From NCBI RefSeq assembly GCF_016937615.1, contig NZ_JAFHKI010000067.1, forward strand, positions 23,535-87,534: a stretch of DNA of 64,000 nucleotides, written 5' to 3'. Source of the DNA: Pseudomonas lactucae (lineage in GTDB: Bacteria; Pseudomonadota; Gammaproteobacteria; Pseudomonadales; Pseudomonadaceae). Below, piece after piece: positions 1 through 8,534 of the stretch (within the stretch, counting starts at the first letter, position 1; each line of letters begins with the position of its first letter). The position numbers and the translations under genes were made by a program. Under the pieces are notes generated by a model. It saw nothing but the letters and a program-made list of their open reading frames with translations, did not search any database and had not been told where the DNA came from.

Positions 1-180
1 AACGAAATCGAAAGCCAATTCAAGGCATTGCTGCAAAGTGGTTTCAGCAAGCTCGACCTGGTGAGCCGGGAAGAGTTTGATAGCCAGATGGTGGTGCTGG
101 CCCGCACCCGTGCGCGGCTGGAGAGCCTGGAAGCGAAAGTCGCGGAATTGGAAGCGCGGTTGGCACCACCCGCTGAATAA
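1..180 (+). CDS. ubiK: UbiK family accessory factor, C-terminal end (cut by window edge)
   Basis: The frame open from base 1 encodes 59 residues and stops at 178-180. The segment ends in a charged coiled coil (RARLESLEAKVAELEARL), typical of the UbiK/YqiC (BMFP) family, whose members are about 80-90 residues and help aerobic ubiquinone biosynthesis as a membrane-associated accessory factor. The start lies outside the window. In Pseudomonas this gene commonly sits directly before comM, as here. Family assignment rests on the coiled-coil tail and the neighbourhood. Confidence 0.75.
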   Translation, partial: NEIESQFKALLQSGFSKLDLVSREEFDSQMVVLARTRARLESLEAKVAELEARLAPPAE

Positions 181-190
181 ACACAATCAG

Positions 191-218
191 TGTGGGAGGG
201 GCGGTGCGACTTGCTCCC
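191..218 (+). repeat. REP-like palindromic repeat (degenerate)
   Basis: TGTGGGAGGGGCGG followed by GCGACTTGCTCCC resembles the REP repeats of P. fluorescens-group genomes, with an internal change. A better copy lies at 63928. It sits between ubiK and comM, outside the transposon. Confidence 0.6.
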
Positions 219-339
219 TTCCACATTTGCTTCACCTTTGCTCTGGATACGTTCTGTAAAACCTCTTCGCCTCGCTCTCCCCCACCTCGTCTACCCTTGA
301 AAAACCGCAGGAAGCGGCCGCCCACTTCAAGGAACGAGC

Positions 340-1185
340 ATGTCCCTCGCCATTGTTCACAGCCGCGCCCAGGTCGGCGTCGAAGCCCCCGCCGTCACCG
401 TCGAAGTGCACATGGCCAATGGGTTGCCGTCCCTGACATTGGTGGGCCTGCCCGAAACCGCCGTCAAGGAAAGCAAAGACCGCGTGCGCAGCGCCATCCT
501 CAACTCCGCGCTGCAATATCCCGCGCGCCGCATCACCCTCAACCTCGCGCCCGCCGACCTACCCAAGGACGGCGGGCGTTTTGATTTGGCGATTGCCCTG
601 GGGATCCTGGCGGCCAGTGTGCAGGTCCCGGCGTTGATGCTCGATGAGGTGGAATGCCTGGGGGAATTGGCGTTGTCCGGCGAGGTACGCGCGGTGAAAG
701 GTGTGCTGCCGGCCGCGCTGGCGGCGCGCAAGGCCGGACGCACCGTGATAGTGCCACGGGCAAATGCCGAGGAGGCCTGCCTGGCGTGCGGGTTGAAGGT
801 CATTGCAGTGGATCACCTGCTGCAGGTGGTGGCGCACCTGAATGGACACGTGCTGATTGAGCCCTACAAATCCGATGGCTTGCTGTATCTGAACAAGCCC
901 TACCCGGACCTGAGCGAAGTGCAGGGCCAGCTCGCCGCCAAGCGTGCATTGCTGATCGCAGCGGCGGGTGCGCATAACCTGCTGTTCAGCGGGCCGCCGG
1001 GTACCGGCAAAACCTTGCTCGCCAGCCGCCTGCCCGGTTTGCTACCGCCGTTGAGCGAACAGGAGGCCCTGGAGGTGGCGGCGATCCAGTCTGTGGTCAG
1101 CCTGGCGCCACTTTGCCATTGGCCGCACCGCCCGTTTCGTCAGCCCCACCATTCAGCATCAGGCCCCGCATTGGTGGGTGGCGGC
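340..1185 (+). pseudogene. comM: comM, 5' part, interrupted by the Tn7-like transposon
   Basis: Encodes the first 282 residues of the YifB/ComM Mg-chelatase-like AAA+ protein, a hexameric helicase that drives branch migration during natural transformation. The Walker A motif GPPGTGKT lies near residues 218-225 and the conserved RPFRQPHHSASGPALVGGG just before the break. After codon 282 the frame runs five codons into the transposon and stops at 1201-1203. Walker B and the C-terminal half lie at 53954-54604. Joining 1185 to 53954 gives a continuous 498-residue frame, the usual ComM length. The start has an upstream AAGGAACGAGC. The truncated product keeps Walker A but cannot hydrolyse ATP, so the gene is almost surely inactive. 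Confidence 0.95.
1181..1185. repeat. 5-bp target-site duplication, left copy (GCGGC)
   Basis: GCGGC occurs immediately before the left transposon tip TGTAGGAT and again right after the right tip ATCCTACA at 53949-53953. Removing one copy with the transposon restores the comM frame (GGC then TCG). A 5-bp duplication is the signature of Tn7-like elements. Confidence 0.95.
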
Positions 1186-1231
1186 TGTAGGATACTGAAT
1201 TAAATGCGACATTTCTGAAATTGATGCGACA
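1186..1231. repeat. Left transposon end: terminal inverted repeat and two TnsB-type sites
   Basis: The tip TGTAGGAT is followed by two copies of a motif of the form AATT-N2-3-TGCGACA, with the TGCGAC cores at 1205-1210 and 1225-1230, 20 bp apart (two helical turns). The same core appears inverted three times at the right end. Confidence 0.85.
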
Positions 1232-1702
1232 ACCAGCAAGCCATTTGGCTGCTTAAGAAACCTCTCATATCCTTCAAACATCTTACCTGCGACCTTATCC
1301 CTCGAAGAGCTGAGCGCTAGTGAAGATTGACGCTCGAGTACCCCCGTGTTGTGCCTAATGTAGCGGTAGAAGGGGGACCATAAGCGGTGCTCTAAGCAGC
1401 GTATTCATAGGAATTGTTTAACATATTCTAACGTTCAGATCATAAATCTTGAACCTGCTTCCGGTGGCGTCACGCTTGACCCGGCTCATAAAAAAGTCAT
1501 CCATAAATTCTAATTTAATTATTTTAATTCAATGGGTTATGGCTGTATTTTTTGAAAAACCAAACCCATATATCGATATGTCCCAGCCCCCCCTAATCCG
1601 TTACAGCGAGTTTTCGCTCCCTAACAAATCTGCTATAGATGTCGAAGTTCCAATAAAAACGTATAGAAATGTTGCCGATCCGAAGGGTTCAAAGGATCGT
1701 TC
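1232..1702. other. AT-rich non-coding leader upstream of the tgl-type cluster
   Basis: About 470 bp between the transposon tip and the decarboxylase gene. The part after 1400 is markedly AT-rich (TTTAATTATTTTAATTCAA near 1512) compared with the following genes, so it probably holds the promoter and is the kind of DNA bound by MvaT/H-NS proteins such as the one encoded at 15474. I could not place a convincing -35/-10 pair. An open frame at 1449-1706 has no ribosome site and is not called. Confidence 0.5.
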
Positions 1703-3130
1703 ATGAAGGAATGGAGTGCTGGGATGCTGGGTTTATCACGTGATGAAGCAGCTGTGCCTGAGCTGATGGCTGAAGTGTGTCGTATTGCTCTGGATTTTCT
1801 GGCAGACACTCGCGATGCAAAGGTTGTGAATACCCAAATCCACAACAGGGCGACTCAATCCGAGATGCCTGAGCATGGGATTGGCAGTTTGGCTGCGCTA
1901 GCAACGTACTGGGAGAGCTACGGTGCATCCCACTCACGCAGCACAGGCCCACGATATTTCGGTTTTGTCACTGGCGGCACCACGCCCGCAGCGTTGGCAG
2001 GTGATTGGCTGGTTTCCGTGCTGGACCAGAATGTTGCCACTGAACGCCATTCCGTAGCGGCGTTCATCGAAGCCCAGACGCTGAGCTTCCTGACCGACTT
2101 GCTCAGGCTCCCATCTGGCGCTTTCCACGGCGTACTGACAACAGGCGCCACCGCAGCGAATCTTGTTGGCCTGGCCACCGCCCGCGAGTGGTGTGGCGAA
2201 CAGAACAACGTCAGCATTTCCCAGGACGGCATTCAGGCCGCCCTCCCTGTAATGGTTTTCTGCGCCTCGCCCCACTCAAGCATTGTCAAGGATCTGGGGC
2301 TTCTCGGTATAGGTCAGCGTAACTTTATCAAGGTAGATTGCCTGCCTGATCGCGAAGTCTTTGATCTAGACGCGCTGGAACAATCGCTAGCCACTTGCAC
2401 ATCGCCATGTCGAATTGTGGTGGCCAGTGCAGGCACCGTTAACAGTGGCGATTTTGATGACCTGGTTTCACTGGCAACGTTATGCAAAAAATACGGTGCA
2501 TGGTTGCATGTCGATGCCGCGTTCGGTGCCTTCGCGAGATGCTCAAGCCAGTATGCACATCTGGTAGAAGGCTTGGAGCTAGCAGACTCTATAACTGCCG
2601 ACGCGCATAAATGGCTTAACGTTCCATATGACTGCGGTATCGCTTTTACCCGCCATGTGACGCTTCATGAACGAGCCTTTTCAGCTGATGCTCCTTACGT
2701 GCCCCTGGAAGGGCAATTACCGGCTTACATGAACCGCGGCGTTGAACAGTCTCGACGCTACCGGGCGCTACCGTTGTGGATGACATTGATGGCCTATGGC
2801 AAAGCCGGATACAGGGAATTGATCGAACGCCATTGCGGTTATGCTCAGCGTATTGCTTCATGGGTTGATGAAAGCTCCTGCTTTAAACTTCTATGTGAAG
2901 TCAGATTGAATCTCCTAGTCTTTCGTTATTTCAAAGACGGTTGCTCTCCCAATACGCTGGCCGAACTCAATCGACAGGTGCTGAGCAATCTCAACAGCAG
3001 CGGCGAACTGTATATCACCCCAACGACATACAAGGGTGAATATGCGTTGCGTTTATCCATCAGTAATTGGATGACCCAAGAGGAAGATATCAATCGGGTG
3101 ACCGCCGCGTTACAACGCGCCGCCGATTAA
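1703..3130 (+). CDS. PLP-dependent group II decarboxylase
   Basis: 475 residues, of the pyridoxal-phosphate group II decarboxylase family (glutamate, aspartate, aromatic amino acid decarboxylases). The PLP lysine is K303 in ADAHKWLNVPYD; the cofactor-contacting Asp and Ala are seen in LHVDAAFGAF, and the substrate-side GPRYFGFVTGG motif lies near residue 87. AAAGGA sits 7 bases before the ATG. It opens the tgl-type cluster, 48 bp before the MFS gene and in the same direction. Inference: it may act on the pathway amino acid, 3-thiaglutamate or a precursor, since glutamate-type acids are usual substrates of this family. The substrate cannot be read from the sequence, and it may equal one of the unassigned tgl genes. 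Confidence 0.85.
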   Translation: MKEWSAGMLGLSRDEAAVPELMAEVCRIALDFLADTRDAKVVNTQIHNRATQSEMPEHGIGSLAALATYWESYGASHSRSTGPRYFGFVTGGTTPAALAGDWLVSVLDQNVATERHSVAAFIEAQTLSFLTDLLRLPSGAFHGVLTTGATAANLVGLATAREWCGEQNNVSISQDGIQAALPVMVFCASPHSSIVKDLGLLGIGQRNFIKVDCLPDREVFDLDALEQSLATCTSPCRIVVASAGTVNSGDFDDLVSLATLCKKYGAWLHVDAAFGAFARCSSQYAHLVEGLELADSITADAHKWLNVPYDCGIAFTRHVTLHERAFSADAPYVPLEGQLPAYMNRGVEQSRRYRALPLWMTLMAYGKAGYRELIERHCGYAQRIASWVDESSCFKLLCEVRLNLLVFRYFKDGCSPNTLAELNRQVLSNLNSSGELYITPTTYKGEYALRLSISNWMTQEEDINRVTAALQRAAD

Positions 3131-3178
3131 TTGCCCGACTGACCTACCCCACTTTCGATTCCACAAGGAAAGAAGCCA

Positions 3179-4390
3179 ATGTCTTCACAAGCGTCCGCGA
3201 GCCACGCTACTGGCAACGGGCTGTTCGGCCTGTTTTGCCTGGGCAGCTATTTACTCTCCCTGTCGTATGGCACTACGTTCTTATTGGCAATGAAGCTTAG
3301 GGAAAGTGGTGGCAGCGAGTCCGACGCCGGGACGATTATCTCGGTTGCCATGCTCAGTACATTCCTGGCAGTTATTTTCTCAGGCCACTTGACCGATCTG
3401 ATCGGCGCGCCCAAAGCCATCGCAGCGGGCGCTGTGTTATTGGCAGCGGCGTGCCTTGGCTTCGCAACCGTGCCTGCGTTCGGGATGGCCCTATTGACCA
3501 GCGGCTTGATCCTGGGGTTTGGATGGGGCGTGTTCTACACCCTTGGACCGATCATTGTGGCGATGATCATAGAGCCTGCCCGGCGTGTGAAGTATTTTGC
3601 CTTGCTGTCAGGAAGCATGATGAGCGGCATAGGCACCGGCCCTTTGGTTGGACGTGCCGCCGAGGCACTGGGCCATTCCGTGGAGTCGGCGTTTGTGGTG
3701 GCCGCCATCGCCAGTCTTGCAGGAGGGCTGGTGTTTTTCCTGCTCGGGCCGCACATCAAGCAGCAACAAGCACGACTGGGGCCGGTGACAGTGTGCAAGA
3801 TCAGCGCACGTGCCGCCCAGGCAGTGCTGGGTTCCAAGGCGGTCTTTGCCATCATCATGGTAGGCCTCGGCGGTGCGATCTTCGGCGGCCTCTCCAGTTT
3901 CCAGACCTCCTATGCCGCCCTCAACCACCTCGACTATTCGCTATTCTTCCTGGGCTTCATGAGCGCGGCGATCTCCTGTCGCCTGTTGGTTGCGGGCTAT
4001 ATCGTCAAACGCGATCCCTACGTGATGTCCAGCCTATTAAGTGCGCTGATGGTGGTTTCGGTATTGATGTTCACCTTCTTCGTGCACTCGTCGGCGGCGT
4101 ATTTGCTGGCCGCCATTGTGCTCGGCGTAGGTTATGGGCTGACTTACTCTGTGATAAACGGACTGGCAGCCAATGAAGCCCCCGCCGGCCAGACCGCGCA
4201 ATCGTTAGTTTTATTCAGTCTTTCCTACTTTGTCGGCGTGTTCGGGTTTCCGTTGTTGGCAGGTAAAGTCATCGTCAGCCAAGGCATGTCGACGTTGCTC
4301 TATATCATCTTGGTGGTCGCCTTGTGCAACTGGTCGATCACATTGGCGCGTCTTGTATGGCGACGAACAATGCTCGGCGCGACGGCGTAA
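3179..4390 (+). CDS. MFS transporter, probable product exporter
   Basis: 403 residues with about 12 hydrophobic segments and the MFS loop signature in GHLTDLIGAPKAI between the second and third helices. It has a good ribosome site (AAGGAAAGAAG) and follows the decarboxylase by 48 bp, so the two are probably co-transcribed. It most likely exports the small molecule made by the cluster or confers self-protection. The specificity is unknown. A 182-bp gap without a visible terminator separates it from the next gene. Confidence 0.85.
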   Translation: MSSQASASHATGNGLFGLFCLGSYLLSLSYGTTFLLAMKLRESGGSESDAGTIISVAMLSTFLAVIFSGHLTDLIGAPKAIAAGAVLLAAACLGFATVPAFGMALLTSGLILGFGWGVFYTLGPIIVAMIIEPARRVKYFALLSGSMMSGIGTGPLVGRAAEALGHSVESAFVVAAIASLAGGLVFFLLGPHIKQQQARLGPVTVCKISARAAQAVLGSKAVFAIIMVGLGGAIFGGLSSFQTSYAALNHLDYSLFFLGFMSAAISCRLLVAGYIVKRDPYVMSSLLSALMVVSVLMFTFFVHSSAAYLLAAIVLGVGYGLTYSVINGLAANEAPAGQTAQSLVLFSLSYFVGVFGFPLLAGKVIVSQGMSTLLYIILVVALCNWSITLARLVWRRTMLGATA

Positions 4391-4572
4391 CGGCCATCGT
4401 TAACACTGACTAAGTATTGCCGCACCTCGAAGTCGGGGCCGGCCATTAACTGCCACCTTGCAATCAGAATTACCGCGAGTAGCAGGAATAATAAAAACGC
4501 TCACTTGTCTAGCGCGGCACACGTCGCGCTCCCCATAGCGATGCACCTCAAAGTTCTCCAGCATGGATGTGA

Positions 4573-5325
4573 ATGAACATGTCTACCTTGATGAATTCGC
4601 CTGCTCTTGGCTATGAAACCGTCGGCGACGGTGTCGAATCGCGCAATGCCGCCTGGAGTTTTGGCGGCACCACGCCGCAGCACTTTGATTCACATGTATC
4701 GAAGTCTGTGCCCCGATATAAGGATGGACATGAAATCGTGCTGTCACTCAGCGACTTCTTTGTGAAGAGCGACAGTACCTGTTACGAGCTGGGCAGCTCT
4801 ACCGGCACCCTGACGCGTCAATTGGCACTCCGTCACGGTGTTTCAACGAAGTGGGTAGGCATCGATGTGGAAGATGCGATGACCTGCCAGGCGAACACGC
4901 TGTTGAGCGCCTCCCCCCTGCCCAATGTCAGTTTTGTCACGGATGACATACTCACGTTTGATTACCAAAAAAGCGATTTGATCGTTGCTTATTACACCGT
5001 GCAGTTCGTGCACCCGCGCATTCGGCAGGCCCTGTTTGATCGAATCTACGAGTCATTGAATTGGGGTGGGGCGTTCATCATGTTCGAAAAAGTACGCAGC
5101 CCGGATGCGCGCTTCCAGGACATTCTCAGCAGTCTTTACGTCGACTACAAACGCGACCAGGGCTATAGCGCCGATGAAATACTGGCAAAAACCAGAAGCC
5201 TCAAAGGTGTGCTTGAGCCCTTCTCCACCGCCGGAAATATCGACCTGTTAAACCGTGCGGGCTTCCAGGACATCACCACGGTATTCAAGCACATCTGCTT
5301 TGAAGGTTTTTTCTGCATCAAGTGA
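4573..5325 (+). CDS. tglE: CmoA-like carboxy-SAM synthase (TglE-type)
   Basis: 250 residues in the class I SAM fold. The alignment I can make by eye is to CmoA, which makes carboxy-S-adenosylmethionine from SAM and prephenate: the segment around SVPRYKDGHEI corresponds to CmoA SVPGY, YELGSSTGTLTR to motif I (DLGCSLGA), and YYTVQFVHPRIRQALFDRIY to the conserved FTLQFLEPSERQALLDKIY. The C-terminal part also follows CmoA (KRDQGYSADEI). In the tgl pathway a CmoA homologue supplies Cx-SAM to the carboxymethyltransferase encoded next. Alternative start codons are 4563 (aborted) and 4579. Confidence 0.82.
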   Translation: MNMSTLMNSPALGYETVGDGVESRNAAWSFGGTTPQHFDSHVSKSVPRYKDGHEIVLSLSDFFVKSDSTCYELGSSTGTLTRQLALRHGVSTKWVGIDVEDAMTCQANTLLSASPLPNVSFVTDDILTFDYQKSDLIVAYYTVQFVHPRIRQALFDRIYESLNWGGAFIMFEKVRSPDARFQDILSSLYVDYKRDQGYSADEILAKTRSLKGVLEPFSTAGNIDLLNRAGFQDITTVFKHICFEGFFCIK

Positions 5326-5338
5326 CCAGGACGTCATC

Positions 5339-6256
5339 GTGAGCACATCCCTAAAACAACAATACTTACAACGCCTGCAGATGCCCGACACTTACCGCGT
5401 GCACAAGATGGACTGCGAACTGTGCGACTCCACACAACACGCCGTGCTATTGCACAGCGTTCGCGGACCTGGCGAGCAGGCAGTCGACTTGCCGGTACTG
5501 GGTTGCCAAGAGTGCGGGCATATTTTCCAGCAATACCGCTTTGAGGAAGCTTTCTATAACGCTTACTACGACAAGTTTTATCGCCTGAGCCTGTTCGGCA
5601 ATTCGGAACCTGAGCGCGCGTTTTTTCTTGATCAGGTACGCCGCGGGGAACACCTGTATCGGTACCTCAAAGAGGTGCTACCCGCCACCGGCAAACTGCT
5701 CGACGTCGGTTGTTCCGCTGGCGGGTTGATGATTCCGTTTGCCAAACAGGGCTGGTCGGTCAGAGGCAATGATCCGGATCGGGCATATGTGGAATACGGC
5801 AAGAAGATCGGCCTGCAGATCGATCTGGTGGGTGCTGAACATATGAACCCCAGTGGCGACTACGACCTGATCATCATCAATGGATCACTGGAGCATGTGC
5901 ATGACGTCAACCAGGTCATGCAATTGTGTCGACAAGCCAGTGCGGACGATGGGTTGTTGTTGATTGAGGGCCGCGCCCTGGGCTATGGCCTTGAACAGGG
6001 CTTCCTCACCCATAACCATCGGCGCTACCTGAGCGCCAGCAGTATCGAATACCTGATGTGTAAACATGGCTGGGAACCGATTCGCACCACCCATGAGCCC
6101 GTATGCGGCCCCACCCGCCCAGGGGCTGTGTTTGTACTGGGACGCGCCAGTCATCGACGCAGCGACAAGCGCCTGGCAGACGTCAAGGCCCAGGGCCGCC
6201 AAGCGCTGGAACACACCTACAGACCGCAGCTGCACGCGTGGTGGGCTCAGCCATGA
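5339..6256 (+). CDS. tglF: Class I methyltransferase with zinc site (TglF-type carboxymethyltransferase)
   Basis: 305 residues starting at GTG 5339, 13 bp after the previous stop and preceded by CCAGGA; the longer open frame from 5255 would overlap tglE. An N-terminal zinc site is visible (C26-x2-C29 and C56-x2-C59). The SAM motif LLDVGCSAGGL lies near residue 118 and the acidic residue NDPD follows it. TglF in the 3-thiaglutamate pathway transfers the carboxymethyl group of Cx-SAM to the thiol of the peptide-bound 2-mercaptoglycine. The role is inferred from the pairing with the CmoA-like gene; the domain itself supports only SAM-type transfer. Confidence 0.78.
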   Translation: MSTSLKQQYLQRLQMPDTYRVHKMDCELCDSTQHAVLLHSVRGPGEQAVDLPVLGCQECGHIFQQYRFEEAFYNAYYDKFYRLSLFGNSEPERAFFLDQVRRGEHLYRYLKEVLPATGKLLDVGCSAGGLMIPFAKQGWSVRGNDPDRAYVEYGKKIGLQIDLVGAEHMNPSGDYDLIIINGSLEHVHDVNQVMQLCRQASADDGLLLIEGRALGYGLEQGFLTHNHRRYLSASSIEYLMCKHGWEPIRTTHEPVCGPTRPGAVFVLGRASHRRSDKRLADVKAQGRQALEHTYRPQLHAWWAQP

Positions 6257-7395
6257 GCAGCTCTGCCATTGCGACCAGCAAGGTTGCAGCGCCAGCCCAT
6301 GCCTGCTTGAGAAATGACCTGGTCGTGACGCCGCCGACAGACGATAGCGCGGTGCAACGCTACCATCTCTATGACCCCACCTCGGACCTCGGTTTTGAAC
6401 TGGGCAAGGCCGAGTACTGCCTCGCATTGCTCTTCGATGGCCAAAGCAGCCACACAGACATCATGGCCGCAGCCCTTGCACGCCACCGAATGAAGGTCAG
6501 CCCCGAGAAGCTGATGCAGTTTGAGCGCAAGTTGCTCAGCCTGAATCTGCTGAGCAGCGAGCACACCGCTCACAAGAACAACCTGCGCGACCCGGCCACT
6601 GGGATCACCTATGGCCCGCTGAAAGAACACTTGCTGATCAACCTGGTAAAAACCAACCCGCAGCCGTTGCTCGATTACCTTTATCGCTGGGCGCCCTGGT
6701 GCTGTCGTACGAGCTTCAACGTGTCGCTGCTGGTGTTGGCACTGGCGAGCTTCATTTACTTGGGCATGCACTTCGACGCGTTCCTGGCTGACGTTGGCGC
6801 TACCTATGTGCACAGTTACCGTTGGCTGATCTGGCACTTCCCGGTCATCGTAACATCCATTGCGCTGCACGAGCTTGGTCATGCCATGGCATGTCGACAC
6901 TATGGGGTCAAAGTCAACGACTTCGGGATTGGCATCTACGTGCTACTGGCCACCGGCTGGGTACGGCCGGTGCAAAAAGAGTGGTCGCAACTGCCCCTCA
7001 ATCAACGAGTTGTCACCATTCTGGCGGGCCCCATGGTCAGCCTGATGTACGCCGGTGCCGGGATCGCCCTGTGGGCGTTGTACCGGGATGCCCAAGGCGC
7101 GTTCGCGTCGCTGTTCGTGGTGATGGTCGTAGCGTCGTTCATTTCCCTGATACCGACCCTCCTACCGATTTTCAATGGCGATACCTATCTGGCAATTATC
7201 GAATGCCTAGAGCAGCCACGCCTGCGCCAACGAGCCTTCAATTATGTACGGCGCTCGCGCCGCGCCGCGCAAGATCCGGTCTCCCCGCAGTTGCGCCGGC
7301 TCTACTGGAGCACCTTTGTGTTGACCTGCCTGGGATGGGTCATCGCCTGGTGCTTCACCGCCTTCACTGTAATCCGCCTGTTCAACCACCCCTGA
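6253..7395 (+). CDS. tglG: M50-family membrane metalloprotease with PqqD-like N-terminus (TglG-type)
   Basis: 380 residues; the start overlaps the previous stop as ATGA. Residues 1-120 resemble a PqqD/RRE-like peptide-binding module. Several membrane helices follow, with the zinc motif HELGH at 206-210 and a second site motif NGD at 308-310, as in site-2-protease-type M50 enzymes. In the tgl pathway such a protease cuts the finished amino acid from the carrier peptide at the membrane, regenerating the scaffold. It lies directly before the precursor peptide gene and is translationally coupled to tglF. Confidence 0.82.
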   Translation: MSSSAIATSKVAAPAHACLRNDLVVTPPTDDSAVQRYHLYDPTSDLGFELGKAEYCLALLFDGQSSHTDIMAAALARHRMKVSPEKLMQFERKLLSLNLLSSEHTAHKNNLRDPATGITYGPLKEHLLINLVKTNPQPLLDYLYRWAPWCCRTSFNVSLLVLALASFIYLGMHFDAFLADVGATYVHSYRWLIWHFPVIVTSIALHELGHAMACRHYGVKVNDFGIGIYVLLATGWVRPVQKEWSQLPLNQRVVTILAGPMVSLMYAGAGIALWALYRDAQGAFASLFVVMVVASFISLIPTLLPIFNGDTYLAIIECLEQPRLRQRAFNYVRRSRRAAQDPVSPQLRRLYWSTFVLTCLGWVIAWCFTAFTVIRLFNHP

Positions 7396-7405
7396 GGAAA
7401 GTGCC

Positions 7406-7555
7406 ATGACTCAATCGCCAACCACCCCGATCGCCGGAAACGAACCCCACGTCGACAACGTGACCGTTCCCGCTACCGAAGCTAACGAAGAAGCATTGTT
7501 TGAGGAGTTCGACCTGGATGACATCGAAGTCATCGAGAGCAAGGTTTTCGCCTGA
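7406..7555 (+). CDS. tglA: TglA-type scaffold (precursor) peptide, 49 aa
   Basis: A 49-residue peptide with ribosome site GAGGAAA 7 bases before the ATG. It is acidic and ends FDLDDIEVIESKVFA with no cysteine. In the 3-thiaglutamate pathway the precursor is not the product but a reusable scaffold: TglB adds a cysteine to its C-terminal alanine, which is then remodelled and clipped off. The ESKVFA end is what I recall for TglA. It sits between the protease and MNIO genes and is followed by a strong hairpin (7567-7591) that could raise its relative level. Confidence 0.85.
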   Translation: MTQSPTTPIAGNEPHVDNVTVPATEANEEALFEEFDLDDIEVIESKVFA

Positions 7556-7566
7556 CGGTTCCAGAC

Positions 7567-7591
7567 CTTCCCCGGCGTGCTGCCGGGGAAG
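7567..7591 (+). terminator. Perfect 10-bp hairpin after tglA (partial terminator or RNA-stability element)
   Basis: CTTCCCCGGC (7567-7576), loop GTGCT, then GCCGGGGAAG (7582-7591). The arms match at all ten positions. It is followed by CCCCATCTTT rather than a long T-run, so complete termination is unlikely; partial termination or protection of an upstream tglA transcript is the usual meaning in RiPP operons. Confidence 0.75.
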
Positions 7592-7619
7592 CCCCATCTT
7601 TCGTCTGACTGGGCAACCC

Positions 7620-8534
7620 ATGACTCAATTTGTTAAGCCCGACCCGATTGGCGTGGGCATTCAGTACAACCCCGAAATCCTTGATTGGTTTCCCTTCGAG
7701 GACATTGACGTCGATGTTCTGGAAATCCTGCTCGACAACATCATGGCGCCCATGGATGGTCCTCAGATCATCAAGCCGGCGGCCAGAGCGTTGATGGAGC
7801 GGCTAGCCGAGAATTTCACGTTGCTGGCGCACTCCAATTACGGTTGCGATTTTGGTTTCAGCCCCTTGGAGCAAACTGCTGCGGTGCAGCGCCATGTGCC
7901 CCTGGCGAAGATGTTGAACAGCCCCTGGGTCGCCAATCATTGTTTTTATGGCGACAATTCATGGCTGGATATCTGGAGCAGCCCCCTGCAGTTTTCCAAT
8001 GCCGAAGTGTTGCGCTGTGCAGAGCGGGCCAAGGCGCTGCAAATGCACTACGGGATGCCGCTGGCCCATGAAAACGCCGCCTATTACCTGCAATGCCCTG
8101 GCGCGGAAATGCGCGAAGCCGAGTTCCTTGCGCGGCTGGTGCAGCAGTCCGGCACGTTTCTGCATCTTGACCTGCACAACATCTACACTAACCACCTGAA
8201 CCTCAAGAATTTCGACCTGCGCGACTACCTGGATACCTTACCGCTGGACAAGGTGATCTCGGTGCACCTGGCCGGAGGCAGTTGGCATGACGGGCTTTAT
8301 CACGACTGGCATGACGCCAGCGTGCCTGAGCCTGTCTGGGACCTCTACGAAGAACTGATGTCACGGGCCCAACCCTCGGCGATCATCCTTGAGTATCAAG
8401 GGCAGGCCCACCATGCGCTCACCCGGGTAATGGATGCCAATGACGAACACATGATCGTCACCGACGTGCGGCGCGCGCAGAAAATCTGGAATCATTACAC
8501 CCAACCGGCACGGGAGCTGGCGCATGGATGCTGA
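7620..8534 (+). CDS. tglH: MNIO (DUF692) iron oxidase, TglH-type
   Basis: 304 residues from ATG 7620, 28 bp after the hairpin. It is a DUF692/MNIO enzyme, the TIM-barrel multi-iron oxidase family of MbnB and TglH. Candidate metal ligands appear in LLAHSNYGCDFG, AHENAAYYL, HLDLHNIYTNH and ISVHLAGG, with a late Glu in IILEYQG. TglH, with TglI, removes the beta-carbon of the C-terminal cysteine of TglA-Cys as formate, leaving 2-mercaptoglycine, and needs oxygen. The stop overlaps the start of the next gene by 11 bp, so the two subunits are translationally coupled. Confidence 0.88.
   Translation: MTQFVKPDPIGVGIQYNPEILDWFPFEDIDVDVLEILLDNIMAPMDGPQIIKPAARALMERLAENFTLLAHSNYGCDFGFSPLEQTAAVQRHVPLAKMLNSPWVANHCFYGDNSWLDIWSSPLQFSNAEVLRCAERAKALQMHYGMPLAHENAAYYLQCPGAEMREAEFLARLVQQSGTFLHLDLHNIYTNHLNLKNFDLRDYLDTLPLDKVISVHLAGGSWHDGLYHDWHDASVPEPVWDLYEELMSRAQPSAIILEYQGQAHHALTRVMDANDEHMIVTDVRRAQKIWNHYTQPARELAHGC

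Noticed and set aside
1449..1706. 85-codon frame in the leader before the decarboxylase gene
   Set aside because: No ribosome site, AT-rich random-looking composition, runs into the next gene start.
5255..5338. N-terminal extension of the TglF-type protein
   Set aside because: It overlaps the end of tglE in another frame and lacks a ribosome site; GTG 5339 with CCAGGA is preferred.
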